64,000 bases of DNA, taken from UBA6115 sp050952935 (lineage in GTDB: Bacteria > Bacillota > Clostridia > Christensenellales > Aristaeellaceae). Each line of letters starts with the position of its first letter. Within the stretch, counting starts at the first letter, position 1. Position numbers and translations under genes: made by a program. Of the stretch, positions 45,433-54,782 are shown in pieces. The stretch lies in the NCBI GenBank assembly GCA_050952935.1, contig JBMNLS010000002.1:558001-622000 (forward strand), written 5' to 3'. The notes beneath the pieces are model-generated. The model had not been told where the DNA came from. It saw only the letters and a list, made by a program, of their open reading frames with translations, and searched no databases.

Positions 45433-45472
45433 AGGGAACTTTGAAGGACTGAAAAGGAGAGGAAAAGCGAAG

Positions 45473-46552
45473 ATGCGGTTGCATGGACGGCAGTTTGATA
45501 AGCAATCCCTGTTGCGATATATAGGAAATGAAAAGCAGCTCTTTGGCATTCGGCCGATGGTATACCGCGGCGGAGATGCCAACCTTGTGAACACCTATGA
45601 GGTTGATACCGGAAGCGGGCTTGTTTTTTCTGTAGCAGAGAGCAAAGCCATGGACATCTTCCAGTTCAAATATAAAGGGATCAACCTGGCCTTTGAGTCG
45701 AAAGCCGGCCTTCACAGCCCCTACAATGTCGAGCCCTTTTCGGATGCTTCCCGGTTTTCACAGGGCTGTGGCATGCTGTATACGGCGGGGCTGACCAATG
45801 TCGGAGGCCCTTGTCAGGATGAAACCGGTGTGCATTATTACCATGGGATGATTAAGAATAAAGCCGCTTCAGACATCTGCGCCCAAGGCGCTTGGAGAGG
45901 CGATGAATATGTGATGCAGTTATCAGGTGATGTGAACGAGGCGGCGTTTTACGGACGCAACTTGAAAATGCACAGGACCATCACCACTTCTGCCGGGAGT
46001 AAGGCCATTGTTCTTGAGGATTGCATTGAGAACCGCGCCTATGCAGAGGATCAGGTGATGCTTCTGTACCACCTGAACGCCGGCTATCCCCTGGTGTCAG
46101 AGGAGGCGCGCCTGATCGCAGCGGTCAACACCGTTGAGCCTGCCACGCCCCGCGCACAGGAAATGATTGCTGAATACGACCGAGTGAGTGCGCCCATGGA
46201 CATGGAGGAGGAGTATGTTTACTGCATCACCCTTCACCATGATGAAGAAGGCTTGACCGGAACCGCGCTGTGGAACGAAGCCCTGAATCTTGGACTGTAT
46301 GTGAAATATAATGTCCGGCCCTTGGACCGCTTTGTGGAATGGAAGTGTATGCGCTCAGGCGACTATGCTTTTGGGATGCTGCCGTCTAACTGTTTCCCCT
46401 TTGGACGTTTGGAGGCAGCTAAGTCAGGTGCATGGACGGTGCTTAAACCCTTTGAAACGATGAGTACGCGGCTTGAAATCGGCATTCTTGAAGGCAGAGA
46501 AGAAATGAAGGAGTTTGAGGGCTGGATAGAATCGTTGAAAAAACAAACCTGA
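45473..46552 (+). CDS. DUF4432 family protein (aldose 1-epimerase-like)
   Basis: 359 residues. The galactose-mutarotase-like beta-sandwich of the DUF4432 family is indicated by MDIFQFKYKGINLAFESKAG, the TAGLTNVGGPCQDE segment with conserved Gly and Cys, and LLYHLNAGYPL. These proteins are thought to bind or epimerise sugars; few have been tested. AAGGAGAGG precedes the ATG. The gene lies 40 bases after the deacetylase gene and before the third transporter set, consistent with early steps in catabolism of an imported sugar. Confidence 0.8.
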   Translation: MRLHGRQFDKQSLLRYIGNEKQLFGIRPMVYRGGDANLVNTYEVDTGSGLVFSVAESKAMDIFQFKYKGINLAFESKAGLHSPYNVEPFSDASRFSQGCGMLYTAGLTNVGGPCQDETGVHYYHGMIKNKAASDICAQGAWRGDEYVMQLSGDVNEAAFYGRNLKMHRTITTSAGSKAIVLEDCIENRAYAEDQVMLLYHLNAGYPLVSEEARLIAAVNTVEPATPRAQEMIAEYDRVSAPMDMEEEYVYCITLHHDEEGLTGTALWNEALNLGLYVKYNVRPLDRFVEWKCMRSGDYAFGMLPSNCFPFGRLEAAKSGAWTVLKPFETMSTRLEIGILEGREEMKEFEGWIESLKKQT

Positions 46553-46661
46553 CCGGCTAATAAAGAGGAGGTGATTTTGCCCTCAGCAAGATGGATAATG
46601 AACCAAATCCGACCGTTAACCCTACAACTGTTATGATGTGTAATCAACAAAAGGAGGAACC

Positions 46662-47696
46662 ATGAAAAGATTATTCGCATTGCTTCTTGCATTCATATTG
46701 TGCCTGGGTGTTTTTGCGGCAGTCAACGCGGAAGAAAAGAAACTGGTGATTGCCGAAGTGTTCTGGGGACTGCACGATTCCTATCAACAGGCGCATCAAC
46801 TGCAGGTAGCGAAGTATTGTGAGGAGTTAGGTATTGAATTCATCGCTGTAGATGGACAGATGAAACCTGAGGTGCAGACTGCCGCGATGGAAGATTTGAT
46901 TGCCAGAAAGGTTGACGGCATCATTTGCCAGGCCTATGATCAGCCTTCCATGGAGATCATGATTCAATTAGCCCAGGATGCTGGCATTCCGGTGGTGTCC
47001 TTTGTGAATGTCTCGTCCGGCGAGGTGAAATATCCCAGCGTCGAGATTTCCGAGGAAGCCGGAGCCATTGAGATGGGGCGCATTGTTGGAAACAAATTCA
47101 AGGAGTTTTTTCCGGATAAGAAGTTGAAACTACTGACCATCAGCGATCCTTCTGTGGAATGGGCGCACAATCAGCGGACGCTGGCTTTTGTAAAGGGCCT
47201 GGAAGAGGCGGTTCCGGATTTTGAATATGTCTTCAATGGCGGTAAAAGCAACCGCGAAGTGGCATATTCCGTGACCGAGGACATCCTGCAGCGGGACAGC
47301 GGCATCAATGTTATCTTTGGTTATGATGCTGAGAATGGCCTTGGTGCGATTGCGGCATTGGAAGCCAATAACCGGGGCCTTGCTGATGAAAATGTTCCCA
47401 AAACAGAGATTGTGACTAGTGTGGATGGCTCCACACCTGAAATCATCAAGACCATGGATCCCAGCTCTGCCTACTGTGCTACTCTGGCGCTGCGGCCTTT
47501 GCAGAATGCAAGGGCATGCGTGGACATGATGCTCAAGTTGATTAATGGTGAGATGGATATGTATGACACAGAAAACAACGTCAAGATCCCATCTTACGTC
47601 ATTAATTGCTGGGATATGGACATCAAGGACGCGGAAGCGTTCCTGCTGGATGAATGGAACATCCAGATCGACTTAAGTGCTGAAATAGGCCTGTGA
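46662..47696 (+). CDS. Sugar-binding protein of the ribose type (system 3)
   Basis: 344 residues, Peripla_BP_4 fold. The leader MKRLFALLLAFILCLGVFAA ends VNAEE; the Cys in the leader is inside the hydrophobic core and not in a lipobox. Segments EVFWGLHDSYQQAHQLQVAK, DGIICQAYDQPSMEIMI and FGYDAENGLGAIAALEANN match the RbsB-like layout. AAAGGAGG precedes the ATG. It belongs with the ATPase (47740) and permease (49250) that follow. A hairpin at 47707-47731 separates it from the ATPase gene, as is common for abundant binding proteins. Confidence 0.92.
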   Translation: MKRLFALLLAFILCLGVFAAVNAEEKKLVIAEVFWGLHDSYQQAHQLQVAKYCEELGIEFIAVDGQMKPEVQTAAMEDLIARKVDGIICQAYDQPSMEIMIQLAQDAGIPVVSFVNVSSGEVKYPSVEISEEAGAIEMGRIVGNKFKEFFPDKKLKLLTISDPSVEWAHNQRTLAFVKGLEEAVPDFEYVFNGGKSNREVAYSVTEDILQRDSGINVIFGYDAENGLGAIAALEANNRGLADENVPKTEIVTSVDGSTPEIIKTMDPSSAYCATLALRPLQNARACVDMMLKLINGEMDMYDTENNVKIPSYVINCWDMDIKDAEAFLLDEWNIQIDLSAEIGL

Positions 47697-47706
47697 TTGC
47701 AAGCTT

Positions 47707-47731
47707 CGGGCAGGGAGTTTATCCCTGCCCG
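47707..47731 (+). terminator. Intercistronic hairpin after system 3 binding protein
   Basis: CGGGCAGGGA (47707-47716) pairs with TCCCTGCCCG (47722-47731), loop GTTTA. The right arm includes the first base of the GGAG site of the next gene, so folding could also limit ATPase translation. Confidence 0.65.
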
Positions 47732-47739
47732 GAGTGTGA

Positions 47740-49245
47740 GTGAAAGAGCACCGAATGAAGAATGATTTTATCCTCAAAATGAAGAATATCGTCAAGCGCT
47801 ATCCTGGCGTGATGGCCCTGGGAGGCGTGGACTTTATGGTGCGCAGGGGCACGGTGCATTGCCTGGTCGGTGAAAACGGCGCTGGTAAATCCACCCTGAT
47901 CAAAATTTTGACCTGTGCAGAAAAAAGGACGTCCGGAGAAATTGAGCTGGATGGCGAGGTTTTCACCGCTAAGTCTGTCAAGGACGCTATGAATGCTGGA
48001 ATCAGCACGGTGTTTCAGGAGATGAACATTATTGACCAGCTTTCAGTGGAAGATAACCTGACGCTTGGCAGGGAAAATCATGTCTGCGGTGTGGTCATGA
48101 AGAACGCAGATGATCCAGTGCTGCGGGTGATGCGGGAATTTGCGCCGGACATTGACCTGGAAAGTCCGGTTGGCAACCTGAGCCTGGCGGAAAAGCAGAT
48201 TGTTGAAACGGTCAGGGCAATCGGTTCGGATGCCAAGATCGTCATCATGGATGAGCCGACCGCCTCCCTGTCCGAGGCTGAAACACAGCGCATCTACAGC
48301 TTTGTCAAGCAGCTGAGGGCCAAAGGCATCACGCTGATTTATATCTCCCATCTGCTTGACGACATCTTTGAGCTAGGCGATGAGGTAACCGTATTGCGGG
48401 ATGGCCAAATCATCGGCACGCGCAGGGTGGAGGAAACCTCAAGGCAAGATTTGATTCGGATGATGATTGGCAAATCAGTAATCAGCCGGTATCAAAACGA
48501 TGGGCGAATGCCGGGCGCTCCGCTCATGGAGGTTGACGGCATCACCGCGCAGGGTGTAAACAACCTGAGTTTTACCTTGCATGAACGGGAGATTATTGGG
48601 TTTTACGGTCTGCGGGGAGCTGGAAAGAGTGAGATCGCCAGAGCGCTTTTCGGGTTAAGCCCCTGGCAGGCCGGACGGATGCGGGTCAACCAGAAAGAGG
48701 TTCAAATCAAAAGTCCCGCTCAAGCCATTGCCGAGGGGATCGCCATGGTGCCTGAAGAACGGATGACAGAGGGCCTGCTGATGCAGCTGTCGATAACAGA
48801 CAACATCACCATTGCGGGTTTGAAACGGGACGCACGCTATGGTGTGGTCAATGAGCAGGCAGGCTCTGAAATTGCGAATGATTATGTAAAGCGCCTGAAT
48901 ATCCGGGTTAATGATATTGGGCGACAGGTGATGACGCTCAGCGGGGGCAATCAGCAGAAGGTTGTCATATCAAAGTATTTGAACATCAACGCGCGTGTGT
49001 TGTTGCTGGATGAGCCGACACGTGGCGTGGATGTGGGAAGCAAGGCTGAGATATACTCCATCGTCCGGGATCTGGCGTCCACAGGTGCTGGCATTGTGGT
49101 GTTTTCGTCAGAATATGATGAGATCGCCAGCCTCTGTGATCGTGTTCTGGTGTTGTCTGAAGGCAGCATTTTGGCCGAAATGAACCAGGAGAACTTGGAT
49201 GCGGAAAAAGTGAGATATTTGACAATGGGGAAGAGGGCACAGTGA
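47740..49245 (+). CDS. Ribose-type sugar ABC transporter, fused ATPase (system 3)
   Basis: 501 residues from GTG 47740, 5 bases after GGAG (47731-47734); ATG 47755 is possible but has no site. Domain 1: GENGAGKST and MDEPTASL. Domain 2: GLRGAGKSE, LSGGNQQKVVISKYL and LDEPTRGVDVGSK. It is followed after 4 bases by the permease gene. Together with the binding protein at 46662 it forms a complete importer, unlike system 2. Confidence 0.92.
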   Translation: MKEHRMKNDFILKMKNIVKRYPGVMALGGVDFMVRRGTVHCLVGENGAGKSTLIKILTCAEKRTSGEIELDGEVFTAKSVKDAMNAGISTVFQEMNIIDQLSVEDNLTLGRENHVCGVVMKNADDPVLRVMREFAPDIDLESPVGNLSLAEKQIVETVRAIGSDAKIVIMDEPTASLSEAETQRIYSFVKQLRAKGITLIYISHLLDDIFELGDEVTVLRDGQIIGTRRVEETSRQDLIRMMIGKSVISRYQNDGRMPGAPLMEVDGITAQGVNNLSFTLHEREIIGFYGLRGAGKSEIARALFGLSPWQAGRMRVNQKEVQIKSPAQAIAEGIAMVPEERMTEGLLMQLSITDNITIAGLKRDARYGVVNEQAGSEIANDYVKRLNIRVNDIGRQVMTLSGGNQQKVVISKYLNINARVLLLDEPTRGVDVGSKAEIYSIVRDLASTGAGIVVFSSEYDEIASLCDRVLVLSEGSILAEMNQENLDAEKVRYLTMGKRAQ

Positions 49246-49249
49246 AACG

Positions 49250-50209
49250 ATGAAAACAAAGAGTAAAATCCGGCGTGCCGGTATGCAGAATTTGGTAATT
49301 CTGGGCGTACTTTTGCTGATTATGATTATTCTGACGATTCTGAGCCGCGATTTTTTGACGGCAAAAAACCTTCTGAATGTTGTTCAACAGAATGTAAGTG
49401 TCATCATTGCCGGCTGCGCGGTGACGATGTTGATGGTTTCCGGAAATTTCGATTTGTCCATCGGCTCCATCATGGCCCTGTCAGGTACCCTCTCGGCAGT
49501 GTTTGTCAGCAATTATAAGATTCCTTTGCCGGTCTCCATTATGTTGGCGGTTGTTGTAGGAGGAATGATTGGTCTGCTCAACGGCTTTCTGGTCATCACG
49601 ATGGATGTGCCTTCTATCATCGCGACCCTGGGAACAATGTATGCGGTTAGTGGAATCGCCTGGGTTATCACAGGCGGGCATAGCATTCATTTGGGCTTGG
49701 GCAGAAATTTTACCTGGCTGGGCAGGGCGAGTGTTGGCGCGATTCCAGTAAGCATTATCATTGCGTTTTTTATCTTTGCTTTGTTTTATTTTATTCAGCA
49801 CAAGACGCTTTTGGGCAAATATTCTTATGCCATTGGCGGCAACAAAAGAACCTCGTTACTCAGTGGAATCAATGTAAGCGGGGTTGGCATCCTGCTGTAT
49901 GTCCTTGTGGGTTTGCTCTCCGCTTTTTCAGGCGTGCTGACAGCCTCCCGTTTAGGGGTTGGCAGTGCAAGCATCGGCAGCGGATTTGAATTTGAGGTGG
50001 TTGTGGCGGTTGTGCTGGGAGGCACCAGTCTGCATGGTGGTGAGGGATCGGTAGTTGGGATGCTCATTGGTGTTCTCATTGTGGGCTTCATTGCCAATGG
50101 CTTGAACTTGCTGGGCATTCACTCCTTTTATCAATCAGTGGTTAAGGGCATTGTGTTGGTAGGTGCGGTTATCCTGGACCGGGTGTTGCGATCCAGAATC
50201 AGGGCATAG
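49250..50209 (+). CDS. Ribose-type sugar ABC transporter permease (system 3)
   Basis: 319 residues with about ten membrane spans. Family marks are the TMLMVSGNFDLSIGSIMALSG and VVAVVLGGTSLHGGEGSVVGM segments. It pairs with the ATPase gene 4 bases upstream. The hydrolase-like gene at 50220 follows after 10 bases, so all four genes of this part of the locus are probably on one message. Confidence 0.92.
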   Translation: MKTKSKIRRAGMQNLVILGVLLLIMIILTILSRDFLTAKNLLNVVQQNVSVIIAGCAVTMLMVSGNFDLSIGSIMALSGTLSAVFVSNYKIPLPVSIMLAVVVGGMIGLLNGFLVITMDVPSIIATLGTMYAVSGIAWVITGGHSIHLGLGRNFTWLGRASVGAIPVSIIIAFFIFALFYFIQHKTLLGKYSYAIGGNKRTSLLSGINVSGVGILLYVLVGLLSAFSGVLTASRLGVGSASIGSGFEFEVVVAVVLGGTSLHGGEGSVVGMLIGVLIVGFIANGLNLLGIHSFYQSVVKGIVLVGAVILDRVLRSRIRA

Positions 50210-50219
50210 AAAGGGTGAG

Positions 50220-51650
50220 ATGATGTTTGATTACAGAATCGCATATGGCTGCTGGCTGAATGACTCAAGAATGAAGCCGATCGTTGATGAGGATTGGCCT
50301 TCTGTCCGGATTGACCAGGCTACAATGGATTCACTGGACAGGACGCTCGGTTTTCTTGCGTCGGCGGGATACAACTATCTGGATGTCTTCGGGCTGATTA
50401 CCAATCACAGCTGGCAGCCTGATATCGTGTCCACCGTCAGCCCGCTGCGCAGGGAGCAGGTTGTTCAGGTGATTGAACTGGTGCACAAGCACGGCTTGAA
50501 ACTGATTTATGGTCTCGGGGTGTACAGCTGGGGGTTTGACCGCATTATTTCCCATAACCCGGATGTTCGTGGCACCAACCCCCAGGTGATGTGTGCTTCT
50601 GCCGATGCCTCCCTTGAGGTGATGAAGCAGGTGATTGATTATGTCTGCCAAACCTTTAGGGTGGATGGCTTTCATCTGGAGGCGGCCGATCAGGGCAGAT
50701 GTTCTTGCGACAAATGTGCCCGGTTTGACAACGATATTGATTACTTTAACCATGTCAACCAGCTGACGGCATCGTATATCCGTCAGAAGTATCCGGATAA
50801 GCTGCTGCTTGTAAATACCTCCGGTTATCTGGCCTGGGGCGATCACTTTTCTAAAGACCAGTTGGGGAAAATTCTGAAACTGGGAAAAAATGTCGACGTA
50901 TTTATCGATGTGGGCAGCCATGGCGAGTTTATTGCACCTGAGGACAGGAAGGGCATGATTGACCGGATGCAAGCTTCCTATGGGACGGCGAATGGCTTTT
51001 GGATCTATCCTCCTCAGCGATGGGACCGTCATCGCTGGCTGATTCCGCATGTTCTGCAAAATCACGCGCATCTCAAATCCCTCTATGAGCAAGGTGGCCG
51101 CAGCGCTGAGCTTTTTCTCTCTCCCATGAACAATCCCGGAGTGGAGTTGACCTTGCTGTGCAATGGCATGTTCATGTTATCTCCGGAAAGGGAGATAGAT
51201 GATATCCTCAGGGAAGCTGTGGAAAGGCTTTATCCATCGCAAAGTCTAGGTCAGAAAAAGAAGATAGCGGATATTTTCGTTCAGGCGGAGCGCCTCTTCT
51301 TTGCTTGCTGGCATCCGCAACGCAACCGTGATCTTGAGGCAAGTTTATCGGATGGCGTTGAGAATGTCTTTATGTGGTCTCAGGTACATCCGGAGCGCGC
51401 CATACCCGGCGAACTGTTTTTGGAACCCCTCTGGGGCGTTGGGCCGGGCTTTCCCTGCTACCTGACAGTTCATTTTGACTCAGCAGGCAGAAACGCATAT
51501 AGACAAGGCCTTGAAAAACTTGCTGAGCAGACGCGGGCTTTGCTTCGAGAAACCTCCGGAGACGATCAAAAGATACGGGATATTCTGCAATGCATTGAAA
51601 ATGTCATCGAAGATATCAATATGGTCGAAGCAGTTCTTGCAGGCAATTGA
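50220..51650 (+). CDS. TIM-barrel glycoside-hydrolase-like protein with CxCxxC motif, intracellular
   Basis: 476 residues, no signal peptide. Start ATG 50220 or 50223, just after AAGGGTG; an upstream in-frame GTG at 50163 lies within the permease gene. Alternating strand-helix segments (NYLDVFGLIT, KLIYGLGVYSWGF, FRVDGFHLEAADQG) indicate a barrel. The acidic segment HLEAADQG is followed at once by C161-x-C163-x2-C166, paralleling GYTLEESEEG and CxCxxC in the protein at 38258, so the two are probably distant relatives. The reaction is unknown; a cytoplasmic glycosidase or lyase acting on imported oligosaccharide fits the context. It is the last gene of the + strand locus. Confidence 0.6.
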   Translation: MMFDYRIAYGCWLNDSRMKPIVDEDWPSVRIDQATMDSLDRTLGFLASAGYNYLDVFGLITNHSWQPDIVSTVSPLRREQVVQVIELVHKHGLKLIYGLGVYSWGFDRIISHNPDVRGTNPQVMCASADASLEVMKQVIDYVCQTFRVDGFHLEAADQGRCSCDKCARFDNDIDYFNHVNQLTASYIRQKYPDKLLLVNTSGYLAWGDHFSKDQLGKILKLGKNVDVFIDVGSHGEFIAPEDRKGMIDRMQASYGTANGFWIYPPQRWDRHRWLIPHVLQNHAHLKSLYEQGGRSAELFLSPMNNPGVELTLLCNGMFMLSPEREIDDILREAVERLYPSQSLGQKKKIADIFVQAERLFFACWHPQRNRDLEASLSDGVENVFMWSQVHPERAIPGELFLEPLWGVGPGFPCYLTVHFDSAGRNAYRQGLEKLAEQTRALLRETSGDDQKIRDILQCIENVIEDINMVEAVLAGN

Positions 51651-51955
51651 GATATTCTCAATAATGGACAAACCAAACTTCCAAGCTTTACAATACACTG
51701 AACAATTTTTCTTTGACCGTGTTGATTCCTGATACTTGAACGCCATCGTATTCCTCAATATCATTGTTTTCTGCTGACAAGTCATTTTAATGTTCAATAT
51801 CATCTTGAGCGATGAGGCAGTGCACACTAAGTTATCATGATCCGTGAGATCGTTTATCAGTTCCTGCCTCTTTTTCTTGCTCTGAAATCATATAGAGTAT
51901 GATGTTTGGCAGATGTGGTAGTGGTTTCTGCAACCATCATAATGTTAAGAATCGC
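51651..51955. other. Convergent intergenic region without a recognised gene
   Basis: About 305 bases between the hydrolase-like gene (+) and the glycyl radical enzyme gene (minus). Only a small TTGAGA-TAT-TCTCAA inverted repeat (51647-51661) at the + gene stop was noticed. No open frame with a credible start or product was found. Confidence 0.5.
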
Positions 51956-53878
51956 CTAAATTTGGTACGAAGTTCGTTGAATAATCTGTTCCTGGTAACT
52001 CTTATCCAGCTGAATGAAATGCCCGCTCCAGCCCCAGACGCGCACAATAAGCTGCTGATACGCTTCAGGTCGTTTTTGCGCATCCAGCAGAGTTTCTCGA
52101 CTCACAGCATTGAGTTGCAGCTGATGTCCACCCAGGGCGATGTATGATTTCACCAACATAGCCACTTTGGTCAAGGATTCTTCATTTTTGAATACCGTGT
52201 CGTGCAGTTCCAGCGTCAGGGGGCCGCCATTGATAACACGCTGTAGCGCCGGGCGCGCCATTGCGCTGATAACAGAGAGAGGGCCTGCATCAGTCAAGAG
52301 CAAAGAGGGAGAAAAGTTGGCGGAAATTGACTCGCCCGGCAGGTGGCCGTCCGACAGCGCTCCCAGTTCAGCCGCATGCCAGACGTAGTACATTGCTGAT
52401 CCAGTACCTGGCCGGAAAATACCGCCACGCTCGTTGCGTCTTCCGGTCCAAGAATCCGCAAAGTCGTCCAGCAGCCGATCGGCGATGGTAAGGCTCTGCT
52501 TATCTCGACCCAGCTTAGGTGCTTCCGTGCGCAGCAGGTGTTTCAATTCCGGTTGGTCCTCAAACTGATTTTTCAGCGCGTCCAGCCACTGAGCGGGCGT
52601 ATAGCGTTTTTGACTATAGACGTATTCATTCACTGCTGCCAGCTGATCCACAGCTGTCGCGAAACCGGTACCATGTATACCGTAGTTGTTGTATTTCGCA
52701 CCCAGGGACACATCTCGAGTCGGGTCTGACATCAGAACGGTCTGGAAGGGAGCAGGTTCCATGTATAAAGGCTTGAGTGATGCTTCCAGCGCGTCGGCAC
52801 GATCAAACAATTCCCGACGCACCTTTAATTGCAAGGCGTCAAAATTTGGTGTGTTTTCCAGCTTCCTTGTAATGACATCGTGTACGCTGCCAGCCAGTGA
52901 AACCGCGCCGATGTTGGGGATATCCATTGCCACGCCCGGTAGGATGAACTCCCAACAGGCGGCGACGGTATAGTCCCGCGCATCCTGAAGGGAATAGCCA
53001 AGGCGAACCAGCCCAGGGATAACCACATCGTCATTGGAGTACTGCGGAAAACCCAAGCCCTGTCGGGTTAGTTCAGTACAACGCACGAACAGCTCCAGTG
53101 GGGTATCACTGCTAACTCGCAGGTTGATTTTAGGGTCAATTTTTCGATTGTTCAGACTGGCACTTAGGCAGAGATAGGTCAGTTCGTTGACGGCGTTGCG
53201 TCCTTCTCGGTCACAGCCACCCAGCATCAAGCTTTGGCCGTTGTCGCCCTGCTGCATACCGGTGTACAGGTCACTATCCCGATTGAAGGACAGGAAGAAT
53301 TCCTCTGTGAGCGCCAAGGCTTTTGCTTCATCCAGTCGCCCGGCTTCAATATCCGCCCGATAATAAGGAAACATATATTGGTCAAAGCGTCCCACAGTAT
53401 TGTGGTAGACATTGCTAGCCCACAAACAAAAATGCAGGATGCGAAAGGCCTGCAGCGCTTCCAGATAGCTGCGTGCGCCGTAGCGAAGCGCATATGAAAG
53501 ACCTTCAATTTCGTAGCGATCCGCATAAGCCAACACGGCATCAATGGTGATTTTAGATGCCTCGGGCACACACTCACGCCTTGGCAGCAGCCCTTCTTTG
53601 AGCACACCTTCCCAGTCACTGGAAATATTGCATACCCGTCCTTGTTCGTGCACATGGTGATTGGCATGGAGCTGCTCCTTTTCACCGGGGGCGTAAATAT
53701 CAGGAAAGTCCGTTAGCGTCCGCCAAGCGGGGATGTTTTCTCCGGGTTTGCGCACGATAATTTCATGTTCTAAAAACAGTTTCAGCCGTAGCGCGGCACG
53801 GTTATCCAAGCTCAGCGTTTTATCCTGGATGCGCTGGGAGATATCCTGCCATTGTTCCGAAGTTAAAGCGTGTCGCAT
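51956..53878 (-). CDS. Glycyl radical enzyme (pyruvate formate-lyase family), short form
   Basis: 640 residues, while characterised members have about 750-850; roughly the first 100-150 residues of the usual fold are missing. The catalytic parts are present: Cys308 in VAACWEF, with the C-x-E pattern of glycyl radical dehydratases and lyases rather than the Cys pair of pyruvate formate-lyase, and the C-terminal RVWGWSGHF loop with Gly616 as radical site, 24 residues from the end. The RVxGWS form replaces the common RVxGYS. GGAGG lies 10 bases before the ATG. It overlaps the activase gene by 16 bases and ends an operon for an Rha/Lsr-like importer, suggesting the imported compound or a derivative is its substrate. 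Reaction unknown. Confidence 0.85.
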   Translation of the reverse strand: MRHALTSEQWQDISQRIQDKTLSLDNRAALRLKLFLEHEIIVRKPGENIPAWRTLTDFPDIYAPGEKEQLHANHHVHEQGRVCNISSDWEGVLKEGLLPRRECVPEASKITIDAVLAYADRYEIEGLSYALRYGARSYLEALQAFRILHFCLWASNVYHNTVGRFDQYMFPYYRADIEAGRLDEAKALALTEEFFLSFNRDSDLYTGMQQGDNGQSLMLGGCDREGRNAVNELTYLCLSASLNNRKIDPKINLRVSSDTPLELFVRCTELTRQGLGFPQYSNDDVVIPGLVRLGYSLQDARDYTVAACWEFILPGVAMDIPNIGAVSLAGSVHDVITRKLENTPNFDALQLKVRRELFDRADALEASLKPLYMEPAPFQTVLMSDPTRDVSLGAKYNNYGIHGTGFATAVDQLAAVNEYVYSQKRYTPAQWLDALKNQFEDQPELKHLLRTEAPKLGRDKQSLTIADRLLDDFADSWTGRRNERGGIFRPGTGSAMYYVWHAAELGALSDGHLPGESISANFSPSLLLTDAGPLSVISAMARPALQRVINGGPLTLELHDTVFKNEESLTKVAMLVKSYIALGGHQLQLNAVSRETLLDAQKRPEAYQQLIVRVWGWSGHFIQLDKSYQEQIIQRTSYQI

Positions 53879-54741
53879 GGGATGCCTGCCTCCTTAAAAA
53901 TATATTCCTGTGTCTGTGGCGTGCTGTTTACATCAAAGCTGGGTTGATAATGCATACCAAGCCCCGCATATTTTGCTCCCGCTGCTTGATTGTAGCGCAT
54001 GAGTTCTACTTTTTCCAGTGCTCCGGCACCTTGAAGACGTTGGGCTAAGGCGCGAAGATTATCCTCATTGTCATTAACCCCGGGTATCAGCGGTACCCGC
54101 AGACGGAATGGCTTGCCCAGGCGGATAAGTGTGTCCAGGTTGCGCAGAATCAATTCGTTACCCATGCCAGTGTAACGCCTGTGTACCCGAGAGTCCATAG
54201 CCTTTATATCCATGAGCACCAAGTCCATGCGGCTTATGACACGGACGAAGTCCGCTTCCGGTGCGTGGCCGCTTGTTTCCACACAAGCATGTAGGCCTTC
54301 CAGACAATCAATCACCGACAGGACAAAGTCTGCCTGCCGCAATGGTTCGCCGCCAGAAAAGGTAACCCCACCGCCGTTCATTTCCAATAGCTTGCGGTTC
54401 CTCAACACTCGCTGCGCTGCTTCGGAGGCGCGCATGGCTTTTCCCACGACACGCAGAGCACCTGCAGGACAGGAGCGCGCCAGTGTCTCATAATCCCAAT
54501 CTTCTTTGGGATTGACAAAAGCTGCATTACAAAGCCCACAGTTTTGGCACAGCGAAACAGTTTTTGTCAGCTGGGGAGTGTTTAACAGCCCTTCAGGGTT
54601 GTGGCACCACTCGCAGCGCAATGGACAACCTTTTAAGAAAACTACGCTACGGATACCCGGCCCGTCGAACAGAGCAAACTCTTCGATGTCAAACACCAGC
54701 CCCGTTATGTCCGTCAAATCCACACCTCTTCTAATAAGCAA
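53863..54741 (-). CDS. Glycyl radical enzyme activase (radical SAM)
   Basis: 292 residues from a TTG at 54741; a TTG at 54717, 5 bases after GAGGTG, is a credible alternative. The radical-SAM cluster motif is C39-x3-C43-x2-C46 (GCPLRCEWC), followed by GGGVTFSGGEP. A second iron-sulfur region, C65-x2-C68-x2-C71 and C91, is typical of activases outside the pyruvate formate-lyase group. It would install the glycyl radical on the partner encoded immediately downstream, with which it overlaps. The partner's Cys-x-Glu motif agrees with this type of activase. Confidence 0.92.
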   Translation of the reverse strand: MLIRRGVDLTDITGLVFDIEEFALFDGPGIRSVVFLKGCPLRCEWCHNPEGLLNTPQLTKTVSLCQNCGLCNAAFVNPKEDWDYETLARSCPAGALRVVGKAMRASEAAQRVLRNRKLLEMNGGGVTFSGGEPLRQADFVLSVIDCLEGLHACVETSGHAPEADFVRVISRMDLVLMDIKAMDSRVHRRYTGMGNELILRNLDTLIRLGKPFRLRVPLIPGVNDNEDNLRALAQRLQGAGALEKVELMRYNQAAGAKYAGLGMHYQPSFDVNSTPQTQEYIFKEAGIPCDTL

Positions 54742-54782
54742 ACTGCACTATCATATATTTATTTCCCGGTTATGAAACGCTG

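Noticed and set aside
51480..51827. Minus-strand frame of 115 codons at the convergent gap, considered as a small gene or transposase remnant
   Set aside because: Over half overlaps the hydrolase-like gene on the + strand, and the remainder has no recognisable motif or ribosome binding site.
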